Source: Amoebidium appalachense
Lineage: Eukaryota; Ichthyosporea
Length of the DNA: 64,000 bases
Reading direction: 5' to 3'
Assembly (NCBI GenBank): GCA_963693365.1
Contig: CAVNZM010000003.1
Location: forward strand, 8,432,001 to 8,496,000
Both the position numbers and the translations under genes were made by a program. Every line of letters starts with the position of its first letter. The first letter of the stretch is position 1. Below the pieces are notes generated by a model. It saw only the letters and a program-made list of their open reading frames with translations. It was not told the origin of the DNA and made no database searches. Shown one piece after another: positions 13,225 through 24,015 of the stretch.

Positions 13225-13948
13225 AACGGGGTAAATGGGGCGGCAGGTTGGAATAAGGGATTGGTTGGGAGGGGTGGGGAAACGAGGTCAATTGGAGTGT
13301 GAGGATGCTTACTTGTATTTTTCGTTGAGCAGGACTGCTGGTTGTGGTTACTGGTTGCTTGTAATAGAATAGAGGTTACTGATTCTGGTGCTGTAAAACA
13401 TTTTTATTTTCGTTCATTGGGTTTTCTAACGGTTTCTGTTTTTGGTTTCCCGCCTCCACTTTGAACGAATTATGTAGCGGGATCTGATGGGAATGCAAGT
13501 CTCTTGTATATTGTGGGCACGCTTTACCCAAAGGGATACTGTGTGCACATGTGGACAGGCAGGTTAGCCTGGGCACTTAGAAGTGGATGGTAGTTGGTGC
13601 AGGGTTTAGACTACATCTGCGCAGTTCTTTTTTACTTCGAAAAGCGGATATACACATACACACACGACACACAATTAATGCTCTTAGAACCCGGTCCGGC
13701 ACATGCTCACTTTTGAATCACACACACACCTTGGCACACACACACACACTTACATACACAAACACTAATAAACACGTGCGCTGGCACAAATTGTGACGGT
13801 CACATGCACCAAATGCCCTTGATCAGTTGACAATTTGTTATGTGCCTCGTGCTGGCACTGGCCTTCAAGGGTGACCCAACCTTCTGCCCTGTGGGCAGAT
13901 GTTACGAAGCACCACTGGTGATTAAAATCCATAATGATGAAAAGTCGT

Positions 13949-13986
<38 letters not shown>

Positions 13987-14244
13987 ACCTTCTCCCCCCC
14001 GGGCCCCGCGTCAGTAGACGGGGTTTCGCATGCGAGGTAAAGGGGACGAAACTACTACTACTGTGTACATGTTTGACTCCCCCACCCGCCCCCGTCCTTA
14101 TGGTGTGCTCACTTTTGTTTTGTGTGCTTTTCTGCGAAATCTGCTCGTGTTGCAACGTCGTGCTCCCCACCCCCAGCCTGTAACCGACATGACACTTTAC
14201 AGCCCTCTCGCCCCGTATTATATATATCGCCTGGCCGCGAACAT
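13225..14244. other. Intergenic region after uL4
   Basis: No supported gene. Contains an impure CA tract (about 13720-13775), a poly-C run of about 37 (13951-13986) and an AT-rich stretch (14218-14254) into which the retroelement copy below has inserted. Confidence 0.6.
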
Positions 14245-14254
14245 ATATATATTT

Positions 14255-14921
14255 GACTTACATTTATTCGCACTTTTGTCTTCCCGGCATGTGAATATGG
14301 TTTACCCCTTCTCGCCGCTTGGATCAAGAAAGAGAGAACTAGAGCGCAAATTGGCAAATTTCCTTGAAGCAGAAGTTGCCTCCTTTCTATCTAACAACTG
14401 TTGTAAAAAATATAACAAATGGAAAAAGATACCACACGACACTAGACCCGATGAAAGCATACACCTTGAAAAACTAAGCCTTATGTCTCGTTTTATATAT
14501 ACTGACCGCCTCAACCATATTGCCAAATATGGCACTCGCAAATGTATAACACCTAAATACATAGTACCTTCCTGTAGAACTGGTCTTTCTCTAGCTGATG
14601 GTATTATTGATCAATTACCACGCTTTTACTACGGTACACGTGCTATACAGTGGAGATCTAATAAGTATAAGGTGGCATCATTTGCATGCCCAAACAACAC
14701 ACACACACACCAGTTCAACCGGTCATGTATCGCCAAATGTAGTTTGATAGACCACATAATACCGCAACACACACACGTCACATTCACAACAGACACCCAG
14801 AACGATAGCCTACCTGTAAATTACAACATCCTTGATTTTATACTAAACACGCGTAACTACGACCTGTTTATTAGATGTATTGATTGGCTTGAGAAACACA
14901 TCACTACAAAATTATAGCGCA

Positions 14922-14958
<37 letters not shown>

Positions 14959-14989
14959 CCAGCTGATACCGAGTGTCCCAGGGGAGCCC

Positions 14990-15025
<36 letters not shown>

Positions 15026-15219
15026 GGGGAACCCCAACTAATTGATTTCTCCTTGTAGTCTTTATGGTGTCTCGTAGAGAAAGTAAACCCTGATATATAG
15101 TCACCACCCGACATCTATGTACGTGTTCATGATATACCGCTGAGGGGATATTCCGAGCAAAACCCCCCCCCATACCTGAGACTGGTTTCTCTTTGCCTCG
15201 AGTAAACAGCGTAAACCCC
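14255..15219 (+). mobile_element. 5'-truncated non-LTR-like retroelement, copy A
   Basis: 965 bp flanked by the perfect 10-bp duplication ATATATATTT (14245-14254 and 15220-15229). The first 663 nt are open to a stop at 14917 and encode about 220 residues, the C-terminal end of a larger Lys/Arg-rich protein. Conserved-looking pieces shared with copy B are LADGIIDQLPRF, FNRSCIAKCSLID and YNILDFILNTRNYDLF. After the stop come (CA)n, a poly-A run of about 28 (14997-15024) and a conserved 190-bp 3' tail ending GTAAACCCC. Same-strand copy B starts further 3', as expected for 5'-truncated target-primed insertions. The internal poly-A before the tail is unusual for a LINE. No reverse transcriptase motif survives in either copy, so the class is inferred from structure. 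Confidence 0.75.
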
Positions 15220-15731
15220 ATATATATTTCATTCCCCAACCACGGTGCTTCGATCCCGGGGAATTTGCAACTGGTCAGTTCGAAACTGCAACACAGACGG
15301 TTCAAGGCCTTTATTTGCAAGGTATCAAAGCCATGTCAACAGACACGCCGGGCCCTTTATCGTATATGTTCATTCAAGCAGAATTAATCATAGCTTTGGA
15401 CAGGCCTTGGTTAGCCCTGCACAACAATTACTTACAAATCTAATGCGCAAGACATACGCTACTTTGAACGTCTTGCGCATCAGTGAATCAGCAGTATGTT
15501 CTAAAAATAGCTGGCAGAGTGGGTGAGCACAACTTCTATTCCTACATCCCCCATCACGAGCCAGCAAGTCTTGACTTATATACAACATTAAAGGTAGTGA
15601 ACACGTACGATTATAATCGAGAATCATCAAAGAAATCAGACAGCATCGAACACATGCATTCGGGTTTTGTCATTCGCGCACAAGACAAGTTAAGAATCAG
15701 GTTTTTCGAACCAGTTAAAGCATCTCTCCAG

Positions 15732-17020
15732 TTACACACAAGCAACCCAACAAACAGCCCTCACACCCTGCTGTACACAAGGACTTGGCCGCCTGCAAGC
15801 TGACTGGGCCCCGCCTGCCGAGTGTCGGTTATTTAGAGTGGTGGCAGGAGGGGCATCATCTCTCCCCCGAGTATCCATGTTACCAGCATGCAAGTGTATC
15901 GAATCCGAAGTTGACAGTGTCTCCGACATGGTTTTCAACACACCAAGCACCGTGTTCGAAATGCACGTAAAAATACTGATGGCAGCCTCTACAGAAGCCG
16001 CTGTAATTTCACTTTCCTCTTTACGAATGTTATGTTCTGCTTCGTATACCTCGTGTTCCTCCCACGGTCCATCTCCTTGCCGGGAAGAAAAGCTTACACG
16101 AGCAGAGGACTGAATGGTTATTGTAACCGAAACCTTGGCTGTACGGCTTCGTTCTGCTGCCAGCTTGAAGTCAGCAAACAAAGAGTCACTGGGCCCATTT
16201 CCGTCGCGTGCCATTTCTGCATGAAAATAGATGTTTGATTAGAATTTGATTATAATCGATCCCCTCCAGCAATAGTGCCTTTCTTTCAAACCTAAATGAA
16301 GTGCTGGAAGAAGAAACGGTTACAAATCTTCGACTTCATACCACACCCCTCCCTCCCTCCCTGACCTCCCTCCCCCCCTCCCCCAACACAAACATACCAC
16401 CACCACAACTAACAAACATACACACGCACACAGAAATACACATGCACGCAAGGACACACTCACACACACAAAAGTAGAACCCTCCTCCTCCCTTCCCCCC
16501 CCCCCCCACCTTCGCCCCTTCCTCTCCTCCCCCCTCCCCCCCCATCATACCTTCCATTAATTATTATTACCAGCAATAAAACCTAAATAGGTGAGATATC
16601 AAAAGAGAGACTTTTAACAGAAAACACACATCCTGTATTCTCATCGAACTCATAACGTGTGCTCCTGTATTATCCATCTACCTAAAACTGCCTCAAGCGT
16701 AAGGGGTAGGGACCCCGGAAGTTTCATAACATAACAAGCACCAAACGTTGCTTTGGGTACTAACCTTGGGCAAAAGCAAAATGGCCATCCTCGTCCGTGA
16801 TCTCCTCGTAAGCCTCCGTCAGTCTCACAAACTCAGGCACATCAGCATCGGATTTGTCTGGATGCAACTGCCTTACCAAGCGGTGGTAAGCACGCCGCAC
16901 TTGTCTGAGTGTGGCATCGCGCGAAACACCAAGAACATGGTATGGGTCTGTGGATTGCGCTGCAATTGTGATTGTGCTTAAACACAGAAATATAAACAGT
17001 GCTTGCATGTGGTGCAACAT
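15732..17020 (-). CDS. Secretory-pathway J-domain (DnaJ-like) protein, two exons
   Basis: Exon 1 is 17020-16765 and exon 2 runs from 16216 to a stop at 15732; donor CCAAG|gttagt, acceptor catgcag|AA, phases agree. The N-terminus MLHHMQALFIFLCLSTITI is a signal peptide or signal anchor. It is followed directly by a J domain: DPYHVLGVSRDATLRQVRRA, then YHRLVRQLHPDKSDADVPEF with the HPD motif that stimulates Hsp70 ATPase, then LTEAYEEITDE. A luminal ER co-chaperone is the natural reading. Exon 2 encodes about 160 further residues of no recognised family with a mildly hydrophobic patch (AAISIFTCISNTVLGVL), and may itself be spliced before the stop. Start could be Met1 or Met5. J domain call is strong; the C-terminal half is uncertain. 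Confidence 0.8.
16330..16555. repeat. C/CA-rich tract in J-protein intron
   Basis: CCCTCC, CACA and poly-C runs inside the intron (16217-16764). Confidence 0.8.
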
Positions 17021-17080
17021 GGTGTAACTTTCAAGGTCGAACGGAGAAGTGGCATAACCGCAACCGCATCGTGTGCACAA

Positions 17081-17418
17081 TAAGGGAGAGATTGGGATGA
17101 AGCTAGCTTAAATAGCTCAATTTGAGCGCGGCAAAAGAGTGCTGTCTGGTGGTTGTTGGGTTTAGGCTGGCACAGACTATAGCAATGCTATTTAGCAAAA
17201 CAAGATTCGTATCGTATATACTAATTAGAGCTGTAAAATAAATTGATTGAATATAAAAAAGATAAAACTATATTTGTTGAAAGCTCGATAACCCGAGATT
17301 AGAGAATTGTTTTTTTGAACTATGGCGTTCTACAGTATACGTGTAAGGCTTTCAGTGAGGGTAAGAATTGCACTACTTCGTTCCCCATCCAATCATATTT
17401 GATTACGTTTACCTAGTT
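17081..17418. other. Flank between J-protein gene and the big element
   Basis: AT-rich single-copy-looking sequence with a CCAATCAT motif at about 17391. No gene seen; it should hold the J-protein promoter. Confidence 0.5.
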
Positions 17419-17785
17419 TGGGATATTCGGGTTGGTTGTAAGGTTTTCCGGGTCGGGCCGAAGGCCCTAACGGGCCGCAGGCCCGCCTATTGGGCCGCCA
17501 GGCCCTAGGCCGCCAGGCCTGGTGCCCCGGGGACCGGGGCGCCCGGCCCGGCCCGCGAGCCACCCCCGGCCCGGCCCGGCCCGCGGGGGGGGTTAGCAGT
17601 CACTGCTAACCCCCCCGCGGGCCGGGCCGGGCCGGGGGTGGCTCGCGGGCCGGGCCGGGCGCCCCGGTCCCCGGGGCCCCAGGCCTGGCGGCCTAGGGCC
17701 TGGCGGCCCAATAGGCGGGCCTGCGGCCCGTTAGGGCCTTCGGCCCGACCCGGAAAACCTTACAACCAACCCGAATATCCCAATA
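17419..17785. repeat. Near-perfect palindrome of about 365 bp at the left edge of the element
   Basis: Left arm TTGGGATATTCGGGTTGGTT... is answered by ...AACCAACCCGAATATCCCAA; the centre is GTTAGCAG-TCA-CTGCTAAC near 17600. Arms of about 180 bp match at nearly every position (one A/C difference near 17530 versus its partner). The inner two-thirds is built of GGCC/CCGG-rich blocks. It touches the left TIR directly and has no counterpart beyond the right TIR. It could be a foldback/MITE insertion or a retained end-hairpin sequence of the 37-kb element. Confidence 0.9.
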
Positions 17786-18419
17786 TTGCTTCATTCTGAT
17801 TGGTTGTCACACCGCGGGATTTCCCGATTGTTCTTCCAATGACATTTTCTATCACTATCGACAGTTCTCCAATATTAGAACAGAAAACGGTTTATACCCA
17901 GATGGCCAGATGGCCAGATCAAATTCAGTCTGTGAGCAGGGGGGGGGGATCCACCTGAAGTCAAAACAATCTGGCCATCTGGCCATGTGGCCATAGAATA
18001 GATTAGCATGTAAGGCACTGGCTGCCACCACTGGGGGCCGTGGTTCCGGCAGGAGGGGGGGCACACGTGCAGGGGAGGCAGGGGGTCGGGGGAGGCACAC
18101 GTGCACAGGAGGCTGGGGAGAGTGGGGGAACCATGGTTGTGTGATACTATCTATCCCCCATGTATGGCTGAGTTAAGACCATTTGTTCATGTAGCACGAT
18201 CTTCTAGCATGCACGTGTTGGAATGCCACCACTGGGGGGCCTGGTTCCGGCAGGCAGGGGGGCAGGGGGGCCACCCAGTGTGTGGGTGTGCATGTGGCAG
18301 GGGAGCAGGGGGGCAGGGGGGCAGGGGGGCAGGGGGGCAGGGGGGCAGGGGGGCTGGGGAGACTGGCATGCCACTCACGGGGAGGATAGTGTATGTTGGC
18401 ACGTGTGGGTGTGTGGGTG
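17786..18419 (+). repeat. Left terminal inverted repeat
   Basis: Runs from TTGCTTCATTCTGATTGGTT to GGCACGTGTGGGTGTGTGGG. Matches the reverse complement of 54123-54772 almost throughout, apart from poly-G length and the copy number of an internal GGGGGGCA array (about 18300-18355). Contains paired TGGCCAGA / TCTGGCCA blocks (17902-17923 and 17971-17991) able to form a stem, and two blocks with TGCCACCACTGGGGG followed by TTCCGGCAGG. Confidence 0.95.
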
Positions 18420-18425
18420 GTTTTT

Positions 18426-19004
18426 TTATTTGGGCTTGTGCTTATGGCAACGGGTCGTAGATTTCACCCTGTTTTTGCAGGGATTGCCAGCCTTGGTTTT
18501 GCCCTGGCAGTACCCATTTTCCCTGCCCACACCCACCGCTGCAGCTGCAACCGGTGGCTGTGGTGCACCCATGGGTGGATCCGGAGTGGACACAGTCAGC
18601 GCGGGTACCCCGGTGCGCTCGGTGCGAGGGTGCTGCATTTCTGCGACTGTAAAGGCGGCCAGGAGGTCGTCCAGCAGGAGGTTTGCATGAGCATAGTCCC
18701 CGGCCTTGTGGGGGTGGAGGATGTTGATGGTGTTGTCGCTGTAGAGGAGGACACCGGTGGCAGGGGCAAAGCATACCCAGGGCTTGAAGCCGTCCTTGTG
18801 GTGTGGGCATGTTTTCTTTTTGTTTTTGCACTGGGCTTTTTTTGAGGGTGCAAATGCAGGGCATCGTTCGGGGTCAACCGAATCGGGGCGCAAAAGTGCG
18901 TCTCCCATTTCTAGTGTTTTGTTTTGGTGTGCACTGTTCTTGGATTGGGGTGAAGCGAGACAAAAAGTAAAAGCGAGTACTTTTTGTTGACTGGTTGATG
19001 GCAT
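18426..19004 (-). CDS. Protein with two Cys/His zinc-knuckle-like motifs
   Basis: 192 residues from ATG 19004 (an upstream TTG adds three codons). The stop lies only 7 bp inside the left TIR boundary. The C-terminus carries YCQGKTKAGNPCKNRV...CHKH (about residues 168-190), a C-x10-C-x8-C-x2-H pattern like the small DUF5763-type zinc-binding motif common in viral and phage proteins. A second, more divergent copy, RCPAFAPSKKAQCKN...CPHH, lies near residues 47-68. The middle is Pro/Ala-rich. Likely binds nucleic acid or protein through zinc; no enzymatic motif is visible. The double motif is my reading of the spacing and could be checked by structure prediction. Confidence 0.65.
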   Translation of the reverse strand: MPSTSQQKVLAFTFCLASPQSKNSAHQNKTLEMGDALLRPDSVDPERCPAFAPSKKAQCKNKKKTCPHHKDGFKPWVCFAPATGVLLYSDNTINILHPHKAGDYAHANLLLDDLLAAFTVAEMQHPRTERTGVPALTVSTPDPPMGAPQPPVAAAAVGVGRENGYCQGKTKAGNPCKNRVKSTTRCHKHKPK

Positions 19005-19212
19005 ATCAATCAATCTCTTGGTGCCAAACCACTGACCAATCCCATGGGTGTATTCACGAATTCCAATCTAAATTCGGCATCTGGAGAGAGGGGTACTGGT
19101 AAAACACAAGAGCAACACGGCATCAAGAGTTTGTACCACAGGCAAGATCTCAGAGAGGTCACTTTTGGGGTGTAACACGTCGGATACTGAAAGTTTTGTG
19201 AGGTACACGTAC

Positions 19213-19485
19213 ATGTTCGACAGCACGGTCACCACAGGCATTCTTTATGTGATATCTATATGCAGTGTCGTTGCAAATATACACTGGTACAATTTAATGA
19301 AGTCCGAACCGAATGCTAGAGAGAAAGTGAACAAAATGTATCTGGTGTACGTCAGCGCTGCTATTGTCCTCACATGTTTATTGGTTACACCATTGATGTA
19401 TGCAGTCATATACTATTTCAATAAGAAGACGGGTGCTGCGGAGTACGACACCGCTCTGAGACAAACAAGTCACTCGGACTTTTAA
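19213..19485 (+). CDS. Small two-pass membrane protein
   Basis: 90 residues from ATG 19213 (frame is open upstream to a TTG at 19165, but no ATG). Two hydrophobic segments, about residues 8-25 (ILYVISICSVVANI) and 39-66 (MYLVYVSAAIVLTCLLVTPL and on), are separated by a short charged loop; the C-terminal tail of about 24 residues is hydrophilic. No family recognised. It is the only plus-strand gene among minus-strand genes at the left end and is followed by tandem repeats. Confidence 0.5.
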   Translation: MFDSTVTTGILYVISICSVVANIHWYNLMKSEPNAREKVNKMYLVYVSAAIVLTCLLVTPLMYAVIYYFNKKTGAAEYDTALRQTSHSDF

Positions 19486-19509
19486 TCCGATTGACGTGTC
19501 ACCGCGCCA

Positions 19510-19903
19510 GCGCTGCATACAAAAAGACCCGAAGTGGAGTATACGACAAACCCAGCGCCAGCGCTTCATACCCAAAGTGGATACAATAAAAAGACAGTTG
19601 CTGTGTGTGCAAAGCTGTGTGTGCAAAAAGAGGGGAAATAAGCGCTGCATACAAAAGCCCCGAAGTGGAGTATACGACAAACCCAGCGCCAGCGCTTCAT
19701 ACCCAAAGTGGATACAATAAAAAGACAGTTGCTGTGTGTGCAAAGCTGTGTGTGCAAAAAGAGGGGAAATAAGCGCTGCATACAAAAGCCCCGAAGTGGA
19801 GTATACGACAAACCCAGCGCCAGCGCTTCATACCCAAAGTGGATACAATAAAAAGACAGTTGCTGTGTGTGCAAAGCTGTGTGTGCAAAAAGAGGGGAAA
19901 TAA
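19510..19903. repeat. Three tandem copies of a ~132-bp unit
   Basis: Copies begin at 19510, 19642 and 19773, each running from GCGCTGCATACAAAA to GAGGGGAAATAA. Nearly identical. Minus-strand frames across this array are repeat artefacts. Confidence 0.95.
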
Positions 19904-19904
19904 A

Positions 19905-20009
19905 TACTTTAAACGTGCATGCAATATACATCGATAGACTTATGAAAGCACACAAACTGTGTGCCACACGGGCATGCATGCATGGGGAGGGAGTGTGGGG
20001 TGGGGGGGG

Positions 20010-20048
<39 letters not shown>

Positions 20049-20194
20049 GACTTTGAACGTGCATGCAATAGACTTATGAAAGCACACAAACTGTGTGCCA
20101 CACGGGCATGCATGCATCGATAGACTTATGAAAGCACACAAACTGTGTGCCACACGGGCATGCATGCATGGGGAGGGAGTGTGGGGTGGGGGGG

Positions 20195-20236
<42 letters not shown>

Positions 20237-20876
20237 GGGGGGGGGGGAGACTTTGAACGTGCATGCAATAGACTTATGAAAGCACACAAACTGTGTGCCA
20301 CACGGGCATGCATGCATCGATAGACTTATGAAAGCACACAAACTGTGTGCCACACGGGCATGCATGCATGGGGAGGGAGTGTGGGGTGGGGGGGGGGGAG
20401 GGGGGGGGGGGGGGGGGGGAGACTTTGAACGTGCATGCAATAGACTTATGAAAGCACACAAACTGTGTGCCACACGGGCATGCATGCATGGGGAGGGAGT
20501 GTGGGGAGGGGGAGGGGGGGGGGGGAGACTTTGAACGTGCATGCAATAGACTTATGAAAGCACACAAACTGTGTGCCACACGGGCATGCATGCATGGGGA
20601 GGGAGTGTGGGGAGGGGGAGGGGGGGGGGGGGGGAGACTTTGAACGTGCATGCAATAGACTTATGAAAGCACACAAACTGTGTGCCACACGGGCATGCAT
20701 GCATGGGGAGGGAGTGTGGGGAGGGGGAGGGGGGGGGGGGGGGAGACTTTGAACGTGCATGCAATAGACTTATGAAAGCACACAAACTGTGTGCCACACG
20801 GGCATGCATGCACGGGGAGGGAGTGTGGGGAGGGGGGGGGTGGGGGGGGGGGGGAGACTTTGAACGTGCATGCAAG
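19905..20876. repeat. Tandem array with ATGCATGC blocks and G-runs
   Basis: Seven to nine copies of a unit of about 109 bp (longer where the G-run has expanded): GACTTTGAACGTGCATGCAA, AGACTTATGAAAGCACACAA, GGGCATGCATGCATGGGGAG, then poly-G. Two internal partial copies (about 20116 and 20317) make higher-order doublets. The array ends at a truncated copy at 20856-20876. Confidence 0.95.
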
Positions 20877-20945
20877 TGTGTACCAAAAGGGACCTGGACT
20901 TCTTTGTATACAATCGATATTTAATCGGTTGAAAACAGCAAAACA

Positions 20946-21035
20946 AGACTTGTACATATATAATAACCACAAGATACTAAACCATCCAGAAGACTTGTAC
21001 ATATATAATAACCACAAGATACTAAACCATCCAGA
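20946..21035. repeat. 44-bp tandem duplication
   Basis: AGACTTGTACATATATAATA plus 24 bp, repeated twice head to tail. The surrounding 20877-21218 holds no supported gene. Confidence 0.9.
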
Positions 21036-21218
21036 ACCAGAAAAAAAAGATGCCTACATGCTATGATCCATAAGATGCTCGTTAACATAAATACAGAAAC
21101 CGTAAGGTGCTACCAGTATCAACAGTCATATATTAAAATACATCAGCCAGCCCCTGTGGCCATACCCAGCCCCTGACACATACAACAAAATCAAAACACA
21201 CCCCTCACCACTCCCAAC

Positions 21219-22536
21219 CTAATCTTCATCGTCTTCATCACTGTCCCCGTGAATAACCTGTATATCTGAAACTTGCTTTGCTCGTGTCCTGCCACTGTGG
21301 GCAGGGGCTGGTTTCTGACTCTGTTTTGGTTTCTTTGCTCGACCACTTTCTTTCCCTTTCTTCCCCTCGACCTTCTCGCCCAAAGCCATCATGTCCTCCA
21401 ATTCCTCATCTAATGCCGTCTCAAATGACGTCTCTTCCTGGCGGTGCCGTTTGTACACACCAAAAGAAATATCTGACACCCCTCTCTTTGAACCCTGGGA
21501 ATATGCAGAGGGGTTCGACATCATGGAGGCACCAAAAGTGTGGGATTGGGTGCTGGTAACGGTGGTGAGGGACGGATTGAAGGGGGGTACGGGCATGACA
21601 GGTGGGGGGAGGGGGAGAATGGGCAGGGGGAGGTTGAGGGGGGTTTTGGGCTGAGTGGTACCGGGCGGGGGGAGGGTGGGGATGGGATTTTGATTGGTCG
21701 TACCAGGGGGGGGAGGGGGGGGGCGAGACCGTGTTGGACGGTAATGTCGGGGAGGGGCTGGGGGTCATTCCAATCACGAAGTTTCTGTGTGCTCTCGTCG
21801 ATTGTTCTACGGTATGATTCCCTCATGGTCGCAATGTGTGACTGAAGCTTGGTAATCTCGGCCCGGTATCTTTCCCCTTCAGTCTGATGCTCCAGGATAT
21901 CGGCCACCTTTCCAACAAGCTGCCCTTCGAGGTCCCGATTCTTTGCCGATAACACCTGTTCCTTTGCATCTGCAAGGTGTTTTTGTTTGGCCGCCGCCGA
22001 TTTTAGCTCGGCAATTTCCCCCTTAAGGATTTGGATGTCGTGATCCTTCGTTTGTAATTCTTTCTCTGCGGCTTCCAGCTTCTCCTGCAATTCGGTGGTT
22101 GGGGTGGTGACAGCGGGTGCAGTGGCCGCAGTACCGACCTTTGCCAATGCAGAGGCAATGGCACTGTCTACTTTCGACTGCAACACAGTCTCCAAGTACT
22201 CTTCGAACATTTTTGGATCGACGGGAGCAGTGTCGCCGGAGTGTGGGGGGGGGGGTTGGATGGGGGGGGGGACGTCGCCGCCGGAGCCTGAGTGTGGGGG
22301 GGTTGGTTGGGGAGGGGACTTCGCCGCCGGAGTGTGGGGGGGGGGTTGGATGGGGGGGGGGACGTCGCCGCCGGAGCCTGAGTGTGGGGGGGGGTTGGTT
22401 GGGGAGGGGACTTCGCCGCCGGAGTGTGGGGGGGGGGTTGGATGGGGGGGGGGGCTTGCGTTGTGACGGGGTCGGCGGACTTGCTGATGTTGGTTTCGTA
22501 TGACCCCGACCCGGGAGCTTGCTGGGAATAATCCAT
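21219..22536 (-). CDS. Proline-rich coiled-coil protein, reading frame broken in C/G runs
   Basis: Three overlapping minus-strand frames read as one protein if short homopolymer shifts are allowed. From ATG 22536: an N-terminal Gln/Ser segment and repeated PPPxxPPPHTPA units (to about 22240); a coiled coil starting MFEEYLETVLQSKVDSAIAS (22210) with Glu/Lys heptads through about 21800; a Pro/Ser-rich linker (21770-21600); and a C-terminal segment with a Lys-rich patch and an acidic end (HGDSDEDDED). Shifts fall in the C-runs near 22240-22450 and near 21600-21660. About 440 residues in all. Architecture suggests a structural or scaffold protein; no family recognised. The shifts may be assembly errors, since each lies in a run of six or more identical bases, or real decay. 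Confidence 0.55.
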
Positions 22537-22589
22537 CGTGACAGTTTTCACAAAAAAAAGGATAAACAAAGGGAAAAAAAGAAAGGAAG

Positions 22590-22870
22590 TCTTACGTTTC
22601 TCTGCGCAAACACAGTCGTGTGCAAACCCAGTCGTGAACAAGGGAAAAAGGAAAAAAAAAAACAAGGGAAAAAGGAAAAAAAAAAGAAAGTGCTACGAAT
22701 ACGATTCTCTGTTGTGAACAAAGGAAAAAGTAAAAAAAAGAGTGTTACGTTTCTCTGCGCAAACACAGTCCTGTGCAAACCCAGTCGTGAACAAGAGAAA
22801 AAGAAAAAAAAAAGAGAGTGTTACGTTTCTCTAGGCAAACACCGTCGTGTGCAAACACAGCCATGAACAA
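22590..22870. repeat. Imperfect tandem repeats upstream of the coiled-coil gene
   Basis: Three to four copies of TTACGTTTCTCTGCGCAAAC...CAGTCGTGAACAAGGGAAA followed by A-rich stretches (about 22592, 22743, 22823). They sit where the promoter or leader of the minus-strand gene starting at 22536 would be. A similar GTGAACAAAAAAA motif recurs at 48680-48900 upstream of another minus-strand coiled-coil gene. Confidence 0.85.
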
Positions 22871-22899
22871 AAGAATCAGAAAAGTAGAAAATGACAGCG

Positions 22900-24010
22900 C
22901 TGTGAACTGATATAAAAAAACCGTCATCAATAATTTATGTGAAGCCATTGCGCAAAATACGATCTTATGTTACGAGAATCAAGCATAAGAAAAACAGAAC
23001 CTTTTGGCGCTGTTAGCGAATATATCTCTAATCGTGTTTGGTTCACAGGTAAACTGTATAAAAAAGGTGAATATACGAAATAAAAATATAATATACAGGA
23101 CAAAACGAGCGCTAGTTTAAAACATCGAAGGATATACGCTTTCACAACATCTTATTCGCGGACCTTTTTACGTGCAAGCGTTTGATTGGTGCATAGGGGT
23201 TGGTTCTTGCCCCACGTGATTCGCGGCGCTGATGCTCAGGGTATTCTGATTGACCGAAATCGAAGCATCGGATTCAAATTGGGCAAATACAAAACGCTTT
23301 CCAACCAAAATCCCAAGCGCATGGTTGTTTATTTATAGAACCTTATATGTCATAAAACATACAACCCTCTTTTAGGATTTCCCTTATTCCTTGCTCAGTC
23401 AAAACGCTCCAGGGTCGGTGCTGCTATCAGTCACTAAGTAATTTCATTGGCCAGTCATCACGTAAATGCGCCAGCCAACAAAACCAATCGGTGATTGGTG
23501 AATAATGGTTGGGTCAACGTGATCGGGCACTGGTACTCTAGGCAAGCGCTTATCGGCATTGGTACAATCTAGTTGGTCAATACACCGTGACTCAAGGCTG
23601 CAACGCTTTTCGAAGACCAGATTCACAGGACCCTTTCCAAACAAAATTCCAAGCAAATGTCTGTGTCCGCGTAAAGTATAAATAAACATAAATAAATTAT
23701 GCTTTTTTAATATTTATTGCCTATTAGAATAAATCACAATTGTTACTCGCAAAAGGGTCTTGGTTGGGCAGGCTGGCCTTGCTACCCAAACTATTATTAG
23801 CCGATCTCACTGATTAGCTTATTATCACGTACGCGCCAATCAGTGATTCCATTGGCCAAACTGAACAAAACATTAATTGGCCAGTCATCAAAAACGTGAT
23901 TTTCTTGCTTGCTTCAAGCTTTGCGAAATGAGAATATATGTTCAACACTCTCTTTGCGCTCTATATACAACGGAGAAATTACAAGAGTCCATCTTGATTC
24001 CCGAACGAAC
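22900..24010. promoter_or_regulatory. Long intergenic region rich in CCAAT and ACGTGAT motifs
   Basis: No supported gene. It contains many CCAAT/ATTGG boxes (for example 23187, 23253, 23447, 23482, 23848, 23857, 23875) and repeated CACGTGAT/ATCACGT-like words (23213, 23457, 23515, 23825, 23893), including two related blocks GGCCAGTCATCA at about 23450 and 23879. Such clustering suggests regulatory sequence, possibly an origin or multi-gene control region. Function is inferred. Confidence 0.4.
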
Positions 24011-24015
24011 AAATA

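Noticed and set aside
18101-18460. Frame of 119 codons in the left TIR and its mirror in the right TIR
   Set aside because: Dominated by the GGGGGGCA array and present only because both TIRs share the sequence; no coding signature.
19566-21017. Several minus-strand frames (118-232 codons) rich in MHVQSLPPPPPP and CTQFVCF repeats
   Set aside because: Products of tandem arrays at 19510-20876; no unique sequence.
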